From NCBI RefSeq assembly GCF_002858805.1, contig NZ_PJZI01000039.1, forward strand, positions 1 to 48,485: DNA of 48,485 nt. The letters run 5' to 3'. The notes beneath the pieces were generated by a model. It made no database searches. It was not told where the DNA came from and saw nothing but the letters and a program-made list of their open reading frames with translations. Every line of letters begins with the position of its first letter. The stretch's first letter is position 1. Shown in pieces: positions 9,009-18,184 of this stretch. The DNA is from Chimaeribacter arupi (lineage in GTDB: Bacteria > Pseudomonadota > Gammaproteobacteria > Enterobacterales > Enterobacteriaceae). A program made the position numbers and the translations under genes.

Positions 9009-10871
9009 ATGAGTCTTAATCTCGCTAATTACCCGACATTGGCTATGGTGCACACTCCTGAAGAGTTGCGCCTGCTGCCCAAAGAAAGTTTACCCAAGCT
9101 GTGCGATGAGCTTCGTCAGTACCTTTTAGACAGCGTCAGCCAGTCCAGCGGCCATTTCGCCTCGGGGCTCGGTACCGTAGAACTTACGGTGGCGCTGCAC
9201 TACGTCTATAACACGCCGTTTGACCACCTGGTGTGGGATGTCGGCCACCAGGCTTATCCCCATAAGATCCTGACCGGCCGCCGTGACCGCATCAACACCA
9301 TCCGCCAGAAAGGCGGCCTGCACCCCTTCCCGTGGCGGGATGAGAGCGAGTATGACGTATTGTGCGTCGGCCACTCGTCGACCTCCATCAGCGCCGGGCT
9401 GGGCATGGCCGTGGCGGCGGAGCGTGAAGGCAAAGGCCGCCGCACCGTCTGCGTGATTGGTGACGGGGCGATCACCGCCGGTATGGCGTTTGAGGCGATG
9501 AACCATGCGGGCGACATCAACTCCGACATGCTGGTTATCCTGAACGACAATGAGATGTCGATCTCCGAAAACGTCGGCGCGCTGAACAACCACCTGGCCC
9601 AGTTGCTCTCCGGCAAGCTCTACTCGCGCCTGCGCGAAGGCAGCAAAAAAGTGCTCTCCGGCCTGCCGCCGATCAAAGAGCTGATGCGCCGCACCGAGGA
9701 GCACCTGAAAGGCATGGTGGTGCCGGGCACGCTGTTCGAGGAGCTGGGCTTCAACTACATCGGCCCGGTGGATGGGCATGACGTGCAGGCGCTGGCGCAG
9801 ACGCTGAAAAATATGCGCGGCCTGAAAGGCCCGCAGTTGCTGCACATCATGACCAAAAAGGGCAAAGGCTATGCCCCGGCGGAAAATGACCCGATCAGCT
9901 GGCACGCGGTGCCGAAATTTGACCCGGCTACCGGTACCCTGCCGAAAAGCGCGGGCGGCCAGCCGACCTACTCCAAAATCTTTGGGGACTGGCTGTGCGA
10001 AACGGCAGCGCAGGACAGCAAACTGATGGCGATCACCCCGGCGATGCGTGAAGGCTCCGGCATGGTGGCCTTCTCCCGCGAATATCCGGCGCAATACTTT
10101 GACGTGGCGATTGCGGAGCAACATGCCGTGACCTTCGCGGCCGGGCTGGCAATCGGCGGCTACAAGCCGGTGGTGGCGATCTACTCCACCTTCCTGCAAC
10201 GCGCCTATGACCAGGTTATCCACGATGTGGCGATCCAGAAACTGCCGGTGCTGTTCGCCATTGACCGCGGCGGCATTGTCGGCGCTGACGGCCAGACCCA
10301 CCAGGGCGCGTTTGATCTCTCCTTCCTGCGCTGCATCCCGAACATGGTGATCATGACGCCGAGCGATGAGAACGAATGCCGCCAGATGCTGCATACCGGT
10401 TACCACTATGCTGACGGGCCGGTGGCGGTGCGTTACCCTCGCGGCAACGGCACTGGGGCGACCTGTGAGCCGCTGGCGATGTTGCCGATTGGCAAAGGCG
10501 TGGTGCGCCGTGAAGGCGAAAAAGTGGCGATCCTCAACTTCGGTACCCTGTTGCCGGAAGCGCAGAAAGCCGCTGAGGCGCTGAATGCCACGCTGGTGGA
10601 CATGCGTTTCGTCAAGCCGCTGGATGAGGCGTTGGTGCTGGAGATGGCCGCCAGCCACGAAGTGCTGGTGACGCTGGAAGAAAACGCCATCATGGGCGGG
10701 GCCGGCAGCGGCGTGATTGAACTGCTGATGGCAAAACGTTGCCTGGTGCCGGTGCTGACGCTCGGCCTGCCGGATGAGTTTATCCCGCAGGGCACCCAGG
10801 AAGAGGTGCGGGCAGATTACGGCCTTGACGCAGCCGGGATTGAGCGCCGCATCACTGACTGGCTGGCCTGA
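9009..10871 (+). CDS. dxs: 1-deoxy-D-xylulose-5-phosphate synthase
   Basis: A 620-residue thiamine-diphosphate enzyme, the same length as E. coli Dxs. It joins pyruvate and glyceraldehyde 3-phosphate to form DXP, the first step of the MEP isoprenoid pathway and a precursor of thiamine and pyridoxal. The ThDP motif runs from [19 protein letters not shown] to [22 protein letters not shown] and the transketolase-type pyrimidine domain ([18 protein letters not shown]) are clear. It lies 33 bases after ispA and closes the operon before a pyrimidine-tailed hairpin. Confidence 0.98.
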   Translation: MSLNLANYPTLAMVHTPEELRLLPKESLPKLCDELRQYLLDSVSQSSGHFASGLGTVELTVALHYVYNTPFDHLVWDVGHQAYPHKILTGRRDRINTIRQKGGLHPFPWRDESEYDVLCVGHSSTSISAGLGMAVAAEREGKGRRTVCVIGDGAITAGMAFEAMNHAGDINSDMLVILNDNEMSISENVGALNNHLAQLLSGKLYSRLREGSKKVLSGLPPIKELMRRTEEHLKGMVVPGTLFEELGFNYIGPVDGHDVQALAQTLKNMRGLKGPQLLHIMTKKGKGYAPAENDPISWHAVPKFDPATGTLPKSAGGQPTYSKIFGDWLCETAAQDSKLMAITPAMREGSGMVAFSREYPAQYFDVAIAEQHAVTFAAGLAIGGYKPVVAIYSTFLQRAYDQVIHDVAIQKLPVLFAIDRGGIVGADGQTHQGAFDLSFLRCIPNMVIMTPSDENECRQMLHTGYHYADGPVAVRYPRGNGTGATCEPLAMLPIGKGVVRREGEKVAILNFGTLLPEAQKAAEALNATLVDMRFVKPLDEALVLEMAASHEVLVTLEENAIMGGAGSGVIELLMAKRCLVPVLTLGLPDEFIPQGTQEEVRADYGLDAAGIERRITDWLA

Positions 10872-10880
10872 CCGGCCTGA

Positions 10881-10924
10881 CCGGGGCGCGCCCTGCGCCC
10901 CGGCTTCTCCTCCCCTTCTTTTTC
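10881..10924 (+). terminator. Probable terminator after dxs
   Basis: CCGGGGCG pairs with CGCCCCGG, followed by a pyrimidine-rich tail that ends in CTTCTTTTTCC. The tail is less uniform than a classic T run. Confidence 0.6.
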
Positions 10925-11002
10925 CTTCTGCCCTCGCCATCCCCATGATTCCCGGCTACCGTTAAGCATTCGCATTACGCGTTTATTCTCAGGGAGATCG
11001 CC

Positions 11003-11977
11003 ATGAAATACACCACACTCGGCAACACCGGCTTGCAGGTGTCACGCCTGTGCCTCGGCTGCATGACCTACGGGGAGCCGTCGCGCGGCAACCACCCCTG
11101 GACGCTGCCGGAAGCGCAGAGCCGCCCGCTGCTGAAGCAGGCCATTGAGGCGGGCATCACCTTCTTTGATACCGCCAACAGCTACTCCGACGGCAGCAGT
11201 GAGGAGATTGTGGGCCGGGCGCTGCGTGATTTCGCCCGGCGCGATGAGGTTGTCCTGGCGACCAAAGTCTTTTTCCCGCTCAGTAACCTGAAGGGCGGCC
11301 TGTCGCGCGCGGCGATCCTGCAATCGGTGGATGACAGCCTGGTGCGCCTCGGCACCGACTACATTGACCTGTTGCAGATCCACCGCTGGGACTACGACAC
11401 GCCGATTGAAGAGACGCTGGCGGCGCTGGATGAGGTGGTGAAGGCCGGCAAAGTGCGCTTTATCGGCGCGTCGTCGATGCACGCGGCCCAGTTCCGGCAG
11501 GCGCTGGACCTTTCCCGCCAGCAGGGCTGGGCACGGTTTGTCTCGATGCAGGACCAGTATAATTTGCTGCAACGCGAAGAGGAGAAGGAGATGCACCCGC
11601 TGTGCGCGGAGGAAGGCATCGCGGTGCTGCCCTGGAGCCCACTGGCGCGCGGCCGCCTGACCCGCCCGTGGGGCGAAACCACTGCCCGCTCCGAAACGGA
11701 TGAGTATGGCAAAAGCCTTTACGCCGCCACCGAAACAGCAGATGCGGAGGTTGCCGCGCAGGTGGCGGCGATTGCGGAAACGCGCGGCGTGCCGCGCGCC
11801 CAGGTGGCGCTGGCCTGGCTGCTGGCGAAACCGGTGGTCACGGCACCGATTATCGGGGCGTCACGGCCGGGCCATCTGGAGGATGCCGTCGCCGCGCTGG
11901 ATCTGACGCTGACGGCGGAAGAGATCGCTCAACTGGAGCGCGCCTACCAGCCGCACGCCGTGACCGGCTTTAAATAA
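11003..11977 (+). CDS. yajO: Aldo/keto reductase YajO (1-deoxyxylulose-5-phosphate synthase family)
   Basis: A 324-residue NADPH-dependent aldo/keto reductase with the full TIM-barrel layout. The catalytic tetrad regions are visible: FFDTANSYSDG (Asp, Tyr), LATKVFFPL (Lys) and LLQIHRWDYDTP (His). The C-terminal cofactor loop is APIIGASRPGHLEDAV. GGGAG precedes the ATG. In E. coli the same-position gene yajO affects thiamine and DXP supply, reported as conversion of ribulose 5-phosphate to DXP in selected strains. The neighbourhood with dxs, thiI and thiL fits that idea, but the physiological substrate is uncertain. Confidence 0.9.
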   Translation: MKYTTLGNTGLQVSRLCLGCMTYGEPSRGNHPWTLPEAQSRPLLKQAIEAGITFFDTANSYSDGSSEEIVGRALRDFARRDEVVLATKVFFPLSNLKGGLSRAAILQSVDDSLVRLGTDYIDLLQIHRWDYDTPIEETLAALDEVVKAGKVRFIGASSMHAAQFRQALDLSRQQGWARFVSMQDQYNLLQREEEKEMHPLCAEEGIAVLPWSPLARGRLTRPWGETTARSETDEYGKSLYAATETADAEVAAQVAAIAETRGVPRAQVALAWLLAKPVVTAPIIGASRPGHLEDAVAALDLTLTAEEIAQLERAYQPHAVTGFK

Positions 11978-12003
11978 CGGCGGCGTCCTGTCCTGAAAGC
12001 ACC

Positions 12004-12042
12004 ATAAAAAAACGGGCACCTGGGCGCCCGTTTTCTCTTTTT
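12004..12042. terminator. Bidirectional terminator between yajO and pgpA
   Basis: AACGGGC pairs with GCCCGTT, with an A tract on the left and T-rich sequence (TTTTCTCTTTTTT) on the right, between convergent genes. Confidence 0.88.
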
Positions 12043-12048
12043 TACCGG

Positions 12049-12600
12049 TCAGAACGGCCAGTGGTGGCCAATCAGGTAGATGACCAGCGCAGAAACCACC
12101 CCGGCGATCACATCATCTATCATGATGCCCATACCGCCGTGGATATTGCGGTCGAACCAGCGGATTGGCCAGGGTTTCCAGATGTCGAAAATCCGGAACA
12201 CCACAAAACCGGCCAGCACCCACTGCCAGCTCCGCACCGGGATTGCCATCAGGGTGATCCACATGCCGACAAACTCATCCCAGACAATGCTGCCGTGATC
12301 GTGCACGCCCATGTCTTTCGCCGTCTGGTGGCAGAGATAGACACCGATGCAGATGCTGAACATCACCACCATCGAATAGACCTGCCACGGCAAATAGGTT
12401 AGCAGCATCCAGCACGGGATGGCCGCCACCGACCCGGCCGTCCCCGGCCCCCAGGGGAACAGGCCGCTGCCGAACCCGGTCGCCAGCAGGTGCCACGGGT
12501 TGCGCATCCGCAGCCGTTTTTTCGCCGCGTTCATCTGGTCAATGGCGTTATCCAACGCCTGCTCCGTCGCCTGTAACGACGGTTTCCTTGGTTTTGCCAT
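12049..12600 (-). CDS. pgpA: Phosphatidylglycerophosphatase A
   Basis: A 183-residue inner-membrane phosphatase (E. coli 172) that dephosphorylates phosphatidylglycerophosphate to phosphatidylglycerol. The family motifs ICIGVYLCHQTAKDMGVHDH and WDEFVGMWITL, then FRIFDIWKPWPIRWFDR and HGGMGIMIDDVIAG, supply the acidic metal-binding residues. Several membrane helices are present. The first about 30 residues are charged and longer than in E. coli. Its ATG lies 2 bases after the thiL stop, so it is the last gene of the nrdR-ribD-ribE-nusB-thiL-pgpA operon. Confidence 0.96.
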   Translation of the reverse strand: MAKPRKPSLQATEQALDNAIDQMNAAKKRLRMRNPWHLLATGFGSGLFPWGPGTAGSVAAIPCWMLLTYLPWQVYSMVVMFSICIGVYLCHQTAKDMGVHDHGSIVWDEFVGMWITLMAIPVRSWQWVLAGFVVFRIFDIWKPWPIRWFDRNIHGGMGIMIDDVIAGVVSALVIYLIGHHWPF

Positions 12601-12602
12601 GA

Positions 12603-13580
12603 CTATTGGTCCATAAAATGATCGAAACCCTGCCAGCCCAGTTCAACCGGCTGGTTGCCGCGCAGGTACTGGATGCCTTCGGACTGCGGTGCCAGCTGGC
12701 CAATACAGGTAAAGGGGGCACCGGCATGGTGAAGCGCCACATCCAGCGCGCCGCGGTTGATTTCCGGCACGGTGAAGCAGAGCTCGTAATCCTCGCCGCC
12801 GGTCAGCGCCCACTTCAGCGCCTGCTCCGGGTCAACCTGGCGGCGCATGGCATCCGAATAAGGGATGGCGTCCAGGTCAATGCGTGCGCCGCAGGCGCTG
12901 GCCTTGAGGATATGCCCGAGGTCTGATATCAACCCGTCGGAAATATCGATGGCCGCATTGGCGAGATCGCGCAGCGCCTGCCCATGCAGCACCCGCGGCT
13001 GAGGCCGCAGATGGCGCGCCAGCAGCGCCCGGCGATCGGCGTCGTCGGTGACCGTGAGGCGGTTTTGCAGCAGTGCCAGCCCGGCGGCGCTGTCGCCCAA
13101 AGTGCCGCTGACATAGATCCAGTCGCCGACGCGCGCGCCGCTGCGCGTCAGGGCGCGTCCGGCCGGCACCAGGCCGTGCACTGTCAGGGTCAGGCTCAGG
13201 CTGCCGCGGGTGGTATCGCCGCCGATCAGCTGCATCCCGTAGTAGTTGAGCTGGTCGAACAGGCTGTCGCTGAACGCGGCGAGCCACGGCTCATCCACGC
13301 CCGGCAGCGTCAGCGCCAGTGACAGCCAGGCCGGGTCTGCCCCCATGGCCGCCAGATCGCTGACGTTCACCGCCAGCGCTTTGTACGCCAGGTCAGCCGG
13401 GTCAATACTGGGCAGGAAGTGCGTGCCTTCGACCAGCGTATCGGTACTGATCGCCAGTACCTGTTTCTCCGCTACCGTCAGCAAGGCACAATCGTCGCCG
13501 ATGCCAAGCTGCACATCCCGGCGACTGTGTTTATACCGGTCAAAATAACGGGCAATCACGTCAAATTCACCGCAAGCCAT
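12603..13580 (-). CDS. thiL: Thiamine-monophosphate kinase
   Basis: A 325-residue kinase (E. coli 325) that phosphorylates thiamine monophosphate to the active cofactor thiamine diphosphate. It belongs to the PurM/AIR-synthetase-like ATPase family. Nucleotide and Mg residues sit in [22 protein letters not shown] and [13 protein letters not shown] near the N-terminus. [14 protein letters not shown] is the second acidic motif. The ATG at 13580 (MACGEF) has GGA seven bases upstream. A TTG four codons earlier extends the frame but lacks homology. pgpA follows after 2 bases. Confidence 0.96.
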   Translation of the reverse strand: MACGEFDVIARYFDRYKHSRRDVQLGIGDDCALLTVAEKQVLAISTDTLVEGTHFLPSIDPADLAYKALAVNVSDLAAMGADPAWLSLALTLPGVDEPWLAAFSDSLFDQLNYYGMQLIGGDTTRGSLSLTLTVHGLVPAGRALTRSGARVGDWIYVSGTLGDSAAGLALLQNRLTVTDDADRRALLARHLRPQPRVLHGQALRDLANAAIDISDGLISDLGHILKASACGARIDLDAIPYSDAMRRQVDPEQALKWALTGGEDYELCFTVPEINRGALDVALHHAGAPFTCIGQLAPQSEGIQYLRGNQPVELGWQGFDHFMDQ

Positions 13581-13610
13581 AGTCAATTCCAACGCGTGAG
13601 ATAAATAAGA

Positions 13611-13630
13611 AAGGCCGGATAACCGGCCTT
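13611..13630 (-). terminator. Stem-loop between nusB and thiL (possible attenuator)
   Basis: AAGGCCGG pairs with CCGGCCTT around ATAA. Read on the operon strand it is followed by TCTTATTTAT, a weak T tract. It may partly reduce readthrough from nusB into thiL or protect RNA ends. Confidence 0.45.
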
Positions 13631-13672
13631 CATGGCGTTCAGCTTACAACGCAGGAAACCTGCGGGCCGCAA

Positions 13673-14089
13673 TCAGCGTTTTTTACGCACTGTCGGGGCG
13701 ACTTTGTCCAGCACGCCGTTGACGAATTTGTGGCTGTCTTCTGCACCGAAGGTTTTCGCCAGTTCGATGGCTTCGTTGATGGCCACTTTGTAGGGGACGT
13801 CTTCACGCTTGCTCAGCTCGAACAGCGCAATACGCAGTACCGCGCGCTCCACCTGGCCCAGCTCTTCGAGCTGGCGGGACAACACAGGTGCCATCAGGGC
13901 ATCCAGGCTGGCCGCATTGACTGCCACGCCGGACAACAGCTCGCGGAAATAGGCAATGTCGACATCTTTGACATCTTGCTCAGCCAGGAACTGTAATTCA
14001 ACGTCGGCAATGTCATTTTTAGACACTTGCCAGGAGTAAAGCGCCTGGACGGCACATTCACGGGCGCGGCGGCGGGCTGCAGGTTTCAC
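13673..14089 (-). CDS. nusB: Transcription antitermination factor NusB
   Basis: A 138-residue all-helical RNA-binding protein (E. coli 139). With NusE (ribosomal protein S10) it binds boxA RNA and supports antitermination on rRNA operons. The start [20 protein letters not shown] and the C-terminal [20 protein letters not shown] are near-invariant family blocks. The start codon is GTG, as in E. coli, with GGGGA upstream. It lies 20 bases downstream of ribE, an arrangement conserved across enterobacteria. Confidence 0.97.
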   Translation of the reverse strand: MKPAARRRARECAVQALYSWQVSKNDIADVELQFLAEQDVKDVDIAYFRELLSGVAVNAASLDALMAPVLSRQLEELGQVERAVLRIALFELSKREDVPYKVAINEAIELAKTFGAEDSHKFVNGVLDKVAPTVRKKR

Positions 14090-14109
14090 GGAAATCCCCT
14101 TAACTAAAT

Positions 14110-14580
14110 TCAGGCCTTAATGGCCTTGATGACATTGATCATTTCAAGTGCGGTCAGGGCGGCTTCTGCCCCTTTGTTACCCGCTTTGGTTCCAGCGCGT
14201 TCGATGGCTTGTTCGATGCTTTCGGTGGTCAGCACGCCAAAGGTCACTGGAATTTCGCTGGTCATGGCAACGCTTGCCAGACCGGAACTGCATTCACCGG
14301 CAACATATTCGAAATGGGCGGTGCCCCCGCGGATCACGGTGCCGAGCGCGATAATGGCGTCATAGCGCTGGGTATTGGCCAGGGTACGGGCAGCCAGCGG
14401 CAGCTCATAGGCGCCCGGAACCCAAACGATGGTGATATTGTCTTCAGAAACCTGACCGATGCGCTTCAGGGCATCAATGGCGCCTTCCAGCAGACTGTCA
14501 TTGATGAAATTATTAAAACGAGCAATTGCAATCGCCACACGTGCGTCAGGAGTCGCAACAACACCTTCGATAACGTTCAT
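14110..14580 (-). CDS. ribE: 6,7-dimethyl-8-ribityllumazine synthase
   Basis: A 156-residue enzyme (E. coli 156; also called RibH). It condenses 3,4-dihydroxybutanone 4-phosphate with the ribitylaminouracil made after RibD, giving the lumazine precursor of riboflavin. It forms a 60-subunit capsid in this family. Substrate-binding segments visible are [16 protein letters not shown] near the N-terminus, WVPGAYELP, and the conserved loop [19 protein letters not shown] with the catalytic histidine. It lies between ribD and nusB on the same strand. Confidence 0.97.
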   Translation of the reverse strand: MNVIEGVVATPDARVAIAIARFNNFINDSLLEGAIDALKRIGQVSEDNITIVWVPGAYELPLAARTLANTQRYDAIIALGTVIRGGTAHFEYVAGECSSGLASVAMTSEIPVTFGVLTTESIEQAIERAGTKAGNKGAEAALTALEMINVIKAIKA

Positions 14581-14722
14581 ACGCTTTCCTTAATTTGGGT
14601 TCAATACCCCGCAGGGGGGCGGATTCTATCACACTCTTTCCTTGCCTGCGCATGCGGTTTTTACTTCACATGCCGGGCAAACGATTTCTTCCCGGTGGTT
14701 TGGCGCAGCTACGGCCAGGATG

Positions 14723-15871
14723 TCACACCGGTTTCAGCCGCAGCCGCAGGTCCGGGCCGACCTGCCGCACCTCGCTGAAGGCGAACTGTGGGGCCTCTGC
14801 CAGTGCGGACAGCCCCGGCAGCGCACACAGGCCGCGCGCGCTGTCACCCAGCAGTTTAGGGGCGAGATACACAATCAGCTCATCCACCAGACCAGCCTGT
14901 AACAGCGCCCCGGCCAGCCCGGCCCCGGCCTCGACCCACACTGAATTCACCTGGCGTTTCGCCAGCAACATCATCATCACCACCAAATCAACACGCCCGT
15001 CGCGTTCCGGCACTGCCCACTGTTCCACATTGTCGGGCCAGGCGTGCGCGTCAGCCTGCAAACGGGCCAGCAGGGTCTGCCCCGGCTGGGCGATCAGGCG
15101 GTGCTGGGGCGTCACACGGTTCTGGCTGTCGAGAATCACCCGCAACGGCTGGCGCAATGAGGCGGCATCCGCCGGATGGGCAGCTGACAACTGGGCGGCC
15201 TGCGGCGAGGGGTAACGCTCACGGAGCGCGCTGTCGAGTTCATCCCAGCGCACAGTCAGCGATGGGTCATCGGCCAGCACAGTGGCGCTGCTGCTGAGAA
15301 TGGCGGAACTCTCTGCGCGGAAACGTTGCACATCACGCCGGGCTTCCGGGGAGGTGATCCACTGGCTCTCCCCTGACGCCATCGCGGTGCGGCCATCCAG
15401 CGAGGCACCCATTTTCAGTTGCAGATAGGGGAAGCCGGTACGCATCCGTTTCAGGAAGCCGCGGTTCACCGCTTCGGCCTCCTCCAGCATGACATTATGG
15501 CGCACCTCAATGCCGGCCTGTTTCAGCCGGTAGAGGCCGCGCCCGGCCACCTCGGGGTTTGGGTCCTGCATCGCGGCCACGACCCGGCTGACACCCGCGG
15601 CGATCAGCGCGTCGCAACAGGGCGGCGTACGGCCGTGATGGCTGCACGGCTCGAGCGTCACATAGGCGGTGGCCCCGCGCGCCTTGTCACCGGCCATGCG
15701 CAGGGCGTGTACTTCCGCGTGCGGCTCCCCGGCGCGCAGATGGTAGCCTTCGCCGACGATCTCGCCGTCGCGCACGAGAACACAGCCTACATTAGGGTTC
15801 GGGGTGGTGGTAAAACGCCCCAGACGTGCCAGCTCAAACGCCCGCGCCATGTAAAATTCATCGTGCTGCAT
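14723..15871 (-). CDS. ribD: Bifunctional riboflavin deaminase/reductase RibD
   Basis: A 382-residue two-domain enzyme (E. coli 367) catalysing the second and third steps of riboflavin synthesis. The N-terminal CDA-type deaminase has the zinc site HAE at 51-53 and cysteines C76 and C85 in PCSHHGRTPPC. The C-terminal reductase domain, from about residue 145, contains KMGASLDGRTAMASGESQWI and the nucleotide region VWVEAGAGLAGALLQ. An insertion around SPQAAQLSAAHPADAASL in the reductase domain may account for the extra length. The start lies 8 bases after the nrdR stop. Confidence 0.97.
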   Translation of the reverse strand: MQHDEFYMARAFELARLGRFTTTPNPNVGCVLVRDGEIVGEGYHLRAGEPHAEVHALRMAGDKARGATAYVTLEPCSHHGRTPPCCDALIAAGVSRVVAAMQDPNPEVAGRGLYRLKQAGIEVRHNVMLEEAEAVNRGFLKRMRTGFPYLQLKMGASLDGRTAMASGESQWITSPEARRDVQRFRAESSAILSSSATVLADDPSLTVRWDELDSALRERYPSPQAAQLSAAHPADAASLRQPLRVILDSQNRVTPQHRLIAQPGQTLLARLQADAHAWPDNVEQWAVPERDGRVDLVVMMMLLAKRQVNSVWVEAGAGLAGALLQAGLVDELIVYLAPKLLGDSARGLCALPGLSALAEAPQFAFSEVRQVGPDLRLRLKPV

Positions 15872-15879
15872 AGGCTTCC

Positions 15880-16329
15880 TTAATCTTGCAGGCGGGCGAT
15901 CTCTTCGCCAAATTCGCGGACATCTTCAAAACTGCGGTAGACCGAGGCAAAACGGATATAGGCCACTTTATCCAGCCGCTTTAACGCATCCATCACCAGG
16001 CCACCGACCATTTTAGCCGGGACTTCGCGCTCGCCGGTGGCGCGCAGCTGGGATTTCAGGTGGCTGATGGCCATCTCTACGTCATCGGAACTGACCGGGC
16101 GCTTCTCCAGCGCCTTCAGCATACCGCTGCGCAGTTTGTCCTCATTGAAGGGTTCACGCACATCGTTACTTTTAATCACCCGCGGCATCACCAGCTCAGC
16201 CACTTCAAAGGTGGTAAACCGTTCGCTGCAAACCAGACACTGGCGACGGCGGCGCACCTGGGAGCCATCACCCACCAGACGTGAATCGATCACTTTCGTA
16301 TCAACGGCGGCACAAAATGGACAGTGCAT
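15880..16329 (-). CDS. nrdR: Transcriptional repressor NrdR
   Basis: A 149-residue regulator, identical in length to E. coli NrdR. It represses ribonucleotide reductase operons in response to ATP/dATP. The N-terminal zinc ribbon uses C3, C6, C31 and C34 (HCPFC and CLVC) with VRRRRQ between them for DNA binding. An ATP-cone domain follows (about 49-139: [21 protein letters not shown]). AGGA lies upstream of the ATG. It heads the rib-nus-thi-pgpA operon and is divergent from the lipoprotein gene. Confidence 0.97.
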   Translation of the reverse strand: MHCPFCAAVDTKVIDSRLVGDGSQVRRRRQCLVCSERFTTFEVAELVMPRVIKSNDVREPFNEDKLRSGMLKALEKRPVSSDDVEMAISHLKSQLRATGEREVPAKMVGGLVMDALKRLDKVAYIRFASVYRSFEDVREFGEEIARLQD

Positions 16330-16523
16330 GGAACTTCCTGATTATCATTTCTGACTGGCGACCAGTTTACCGCGAACTCTGCGGACTACAAAGGCTGATG
16401 CCCATTTGTTATAGGAAGGATGAATGTTTACGGCGGCAAACGGCTGCGGCGTCAGGGATTCGCATGACTTTCCACGCCGGGAAGGCTACGCTTTAGAGAG
16501 TGAATCTGGAAAAGGAAATTACC

Positions 16524-17141
16524 ATGATGACAACCAGTTACCCTGTGCGCGCCCGCCCGCTATGCCGCATCGCCCTGCTGGCCTCCGCGGTGCTGCTGAG
16601 CGCATGTGCCCAAAACCCACAGGTGCCGAAACTCAAATCCGAGGTGGTTCAGCTTAACCAGAAGCTCCAGGCGCTGACTGACGAAGCCACCGCGCTGGAA
16701 CAGCAGAGCCAGCTGAACCGCAACTCCACTAACGGGGTCTATGTGCTGCCGGCAGCCAACAACCCGGCGGCGCTGAAAAGCGCCGTGGGTGAGCTCAGTG
16801 TCTCCCTGAGCCATGTGGCCCCGGAGGCCAGCGGCACGCAGGCGTTATTGCATATCCGCGCGCTCTCCGGCACCTCTCTGCCGGCGTTTACGGCCACGGT
16901 GGACTGGGGCCAGCTTGACCCCACGACCGGCAAACCGCTGCTGGTGGATATGCTCTCCCAGCCGGTGACGGTAAGCCCTTCCCTGCTGCCGAAAACGGAA
17001 CAGACCCTTGAGCTGCGTTTCAGCGGCCAGGCACCGGAGCAGCTGGGCTTTATCCGCCTGCGGGATGTCACGCCGACGGCCTCTTCCCCCACGGCCACGC
17101 CTGAGGCTGCGGCCCCTGAGGCCACGCCGCCCGCCCCCTAA
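16524..17141 (+). CDS. yajI: YajI-like lipoprotein (DUF3251-type)
   Basis: A 205-residue predicted lipoprotein with a signal sequence and lipobox LSAC, the lipidated cysteine being C28. A short coiled-coil-like stretch follows (PKLKSEVVQLNQKLQALTDE), then a beta-rich domain and an Ala/Pro/Thr-rich tail. I identify it as YajI mainly by position: divergent from nrdR, as in E. coli, and of similar size. Function is unknown. AAGGA lies 7 bases before the ATG at 16524; an in-frame GTG at 16500 is less likely. Confidence 0.75.
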   Translation: MMTTSYPVRARPLCRIALLASAVLLSACAQNPQVPKLKSEVVQLNQKLQALTDEATALEQQSQLNRNSTNGVYVLPAANNPAALKSAVGELSVSLSHVAPEASGTQALLHIRALSGTSLPAFTATVDWGQLDPTTGKPLLVDMLSQPVTVSPSLLPKTEQTLELRFSGQAPEQLGFIRLRDVTPTASSPTATPEAAAPEATPPAP

Positions 17142-17158
17142 CGTTGCCGTTTGCCCAT

Positions 17159-17187
17159 AAAAAAAACCCCGCAATGCGGGGTTTTTA
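17159..17187. terminator. Bidirectional terminator between yajI and secF
   Basis: CCCCGC pairs with GCGGGG around AAT, flanked by an A tract and a T tract, between convergent genes. Confidence 0.9.
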
Positions 17188-17205
17188 CTGTGTGCCGGGA
17201 GAGGA

Positions 17206-18174
17206 TCAGCGCAGGATAGTCGGCTGATCGGCCCCTTCTTTCTCAACTTTCTGTTGCAGCATGTGCTCACGCTTCATGCCAAGCTTCAGCGCCAGCGCCG
17301 AGGCCACATAGATTGAGGACACCGTACCGATCGACACCCCGATCAACATGGTCAGGGAGAAGCCCTCCAGCAGTGCGCCGCCGAAGATGTAGAGCATCAG
17401 TACCACCACCAGCGTGGTGGCGGAGGTCATGATGGTACGGCTCAGGGTCTGGGTCAGTGACACGTTGGTAATTTCGTAAGCATTGCCGCGGCGGATCTTG
17501 CGGAAATTCTCACGGATACGGTCAGAGACCACGATGCTGTCGTTCAGTGAGTAACCGATAACCGACATCAGCGAGGCGATGATGGTCAGGTCGATCTCAA
17601 TGTGGAACAGGGACAGGATCCCCATCGTGATAATCACGTCGTGCGCCAGCGCCAACACGGCACCCAGCGCCAGCCGCCACTCAAAGCGGAAGCCGACATA
17701 AATCAGGATGGAGATCAGCGCCACCAGCAGCGCCATGCCGCCGGCCTGCGCCAGGTCGTTGCCCACGCTCGGGCCGACGAACTCGATGCGCTTGACCGAC
17801 GCACTCTTGTCGATCTGGCTGTTTACCAGCGAGATCACCTTGTTGCCCAGTTCCTGCCCGGCATTGCCGCTGACCGGCGGCATACGCACGATCACGTCAC
17901 GGCTGCTGCCGAAGTTCTGTACCACCGGTTCAGCAAAGCCTGCTTTCTCCAGGGTTTCACGCATCGTGTCCAGGTTGGCCGGCTGGCTGAGACTGATCTC
18001 AATCACGGTGCCGCCGGTGAAGTCCAGGCCCCAGTTGAACCCGCGCACGCCCATAATAATCACCGACGCAAGCAGCAGCAGGCCGGAGATACAGAACGCC
18101 ACGTTGTCCCAGCGCATAAAGTCATAGACTTTACGGCCGTAATTCAGTTGTTCAACAGTATATTGTTGTGCCAC
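17206..18174 (-). CDS. secF: Protein translocase subunit SecF
   Basis: A 322-residue inner-membrane protein (E. coli 323). With SecD and YajC it uses the proton-motive force to help export proteins through SecYEG. Six transmembrane segments flank a periplasmic domain; [15 protein letters not shown] and [14 protein letters not shown] are family motifs, and [20 protein letters not shown] is in helix 5. The start is GTG at 18174, as in E. coli, with GAGGAG nine bases upstream. The longer upstream frame overlaps secD and is not used. It lies 10 bases downstream of secD. Confidence 0.97.
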   Translation of the reverse strand: MAQQYTVEQLNYGRKVYDFMRWDNVAFCISGLLLLASVIIMGVRGFNWGLDFTGGTVIEISLSQPANLDTMRETLEKAGFAEPVVQNFGSSRDVIVRMPPVSGNAGQELGNKVISLVNSQIDKSASVKRIEFVGPSVGNDLAQAGGMALLVALISILIYVGFRFEWRLALGAVLALAHDVIITMGILSLFHIEIDLTIIASLMSVIGYSLNDSIVVSDRIRENFRKIRRGNAYEITNVSLTQTLSRTIMTSATTLVVVLMLYIFGGALLEGFSLTMLIGVSIGTVSSIYVASALALKLGMKREHMLQQKVEKEGADQPTILR

Positions 18175-18184
18175 AACGCACTCC

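Noticed and set aside
9126-10946. Long reverse-strand open frame opposite dxs
   Set aside because: Histidine- and arginine-rich composition typical of an antisense shadow of a GC-rich gene; dxs is certain.
16424-16657. 77-codon frame with a strong AGGAAGGA site just upstream of yajI
   Set aside because: It runs out of frame into yajI and its sequence shows no family features; the ribosome-like site may be chance. Kept only as a possible leader ORF.
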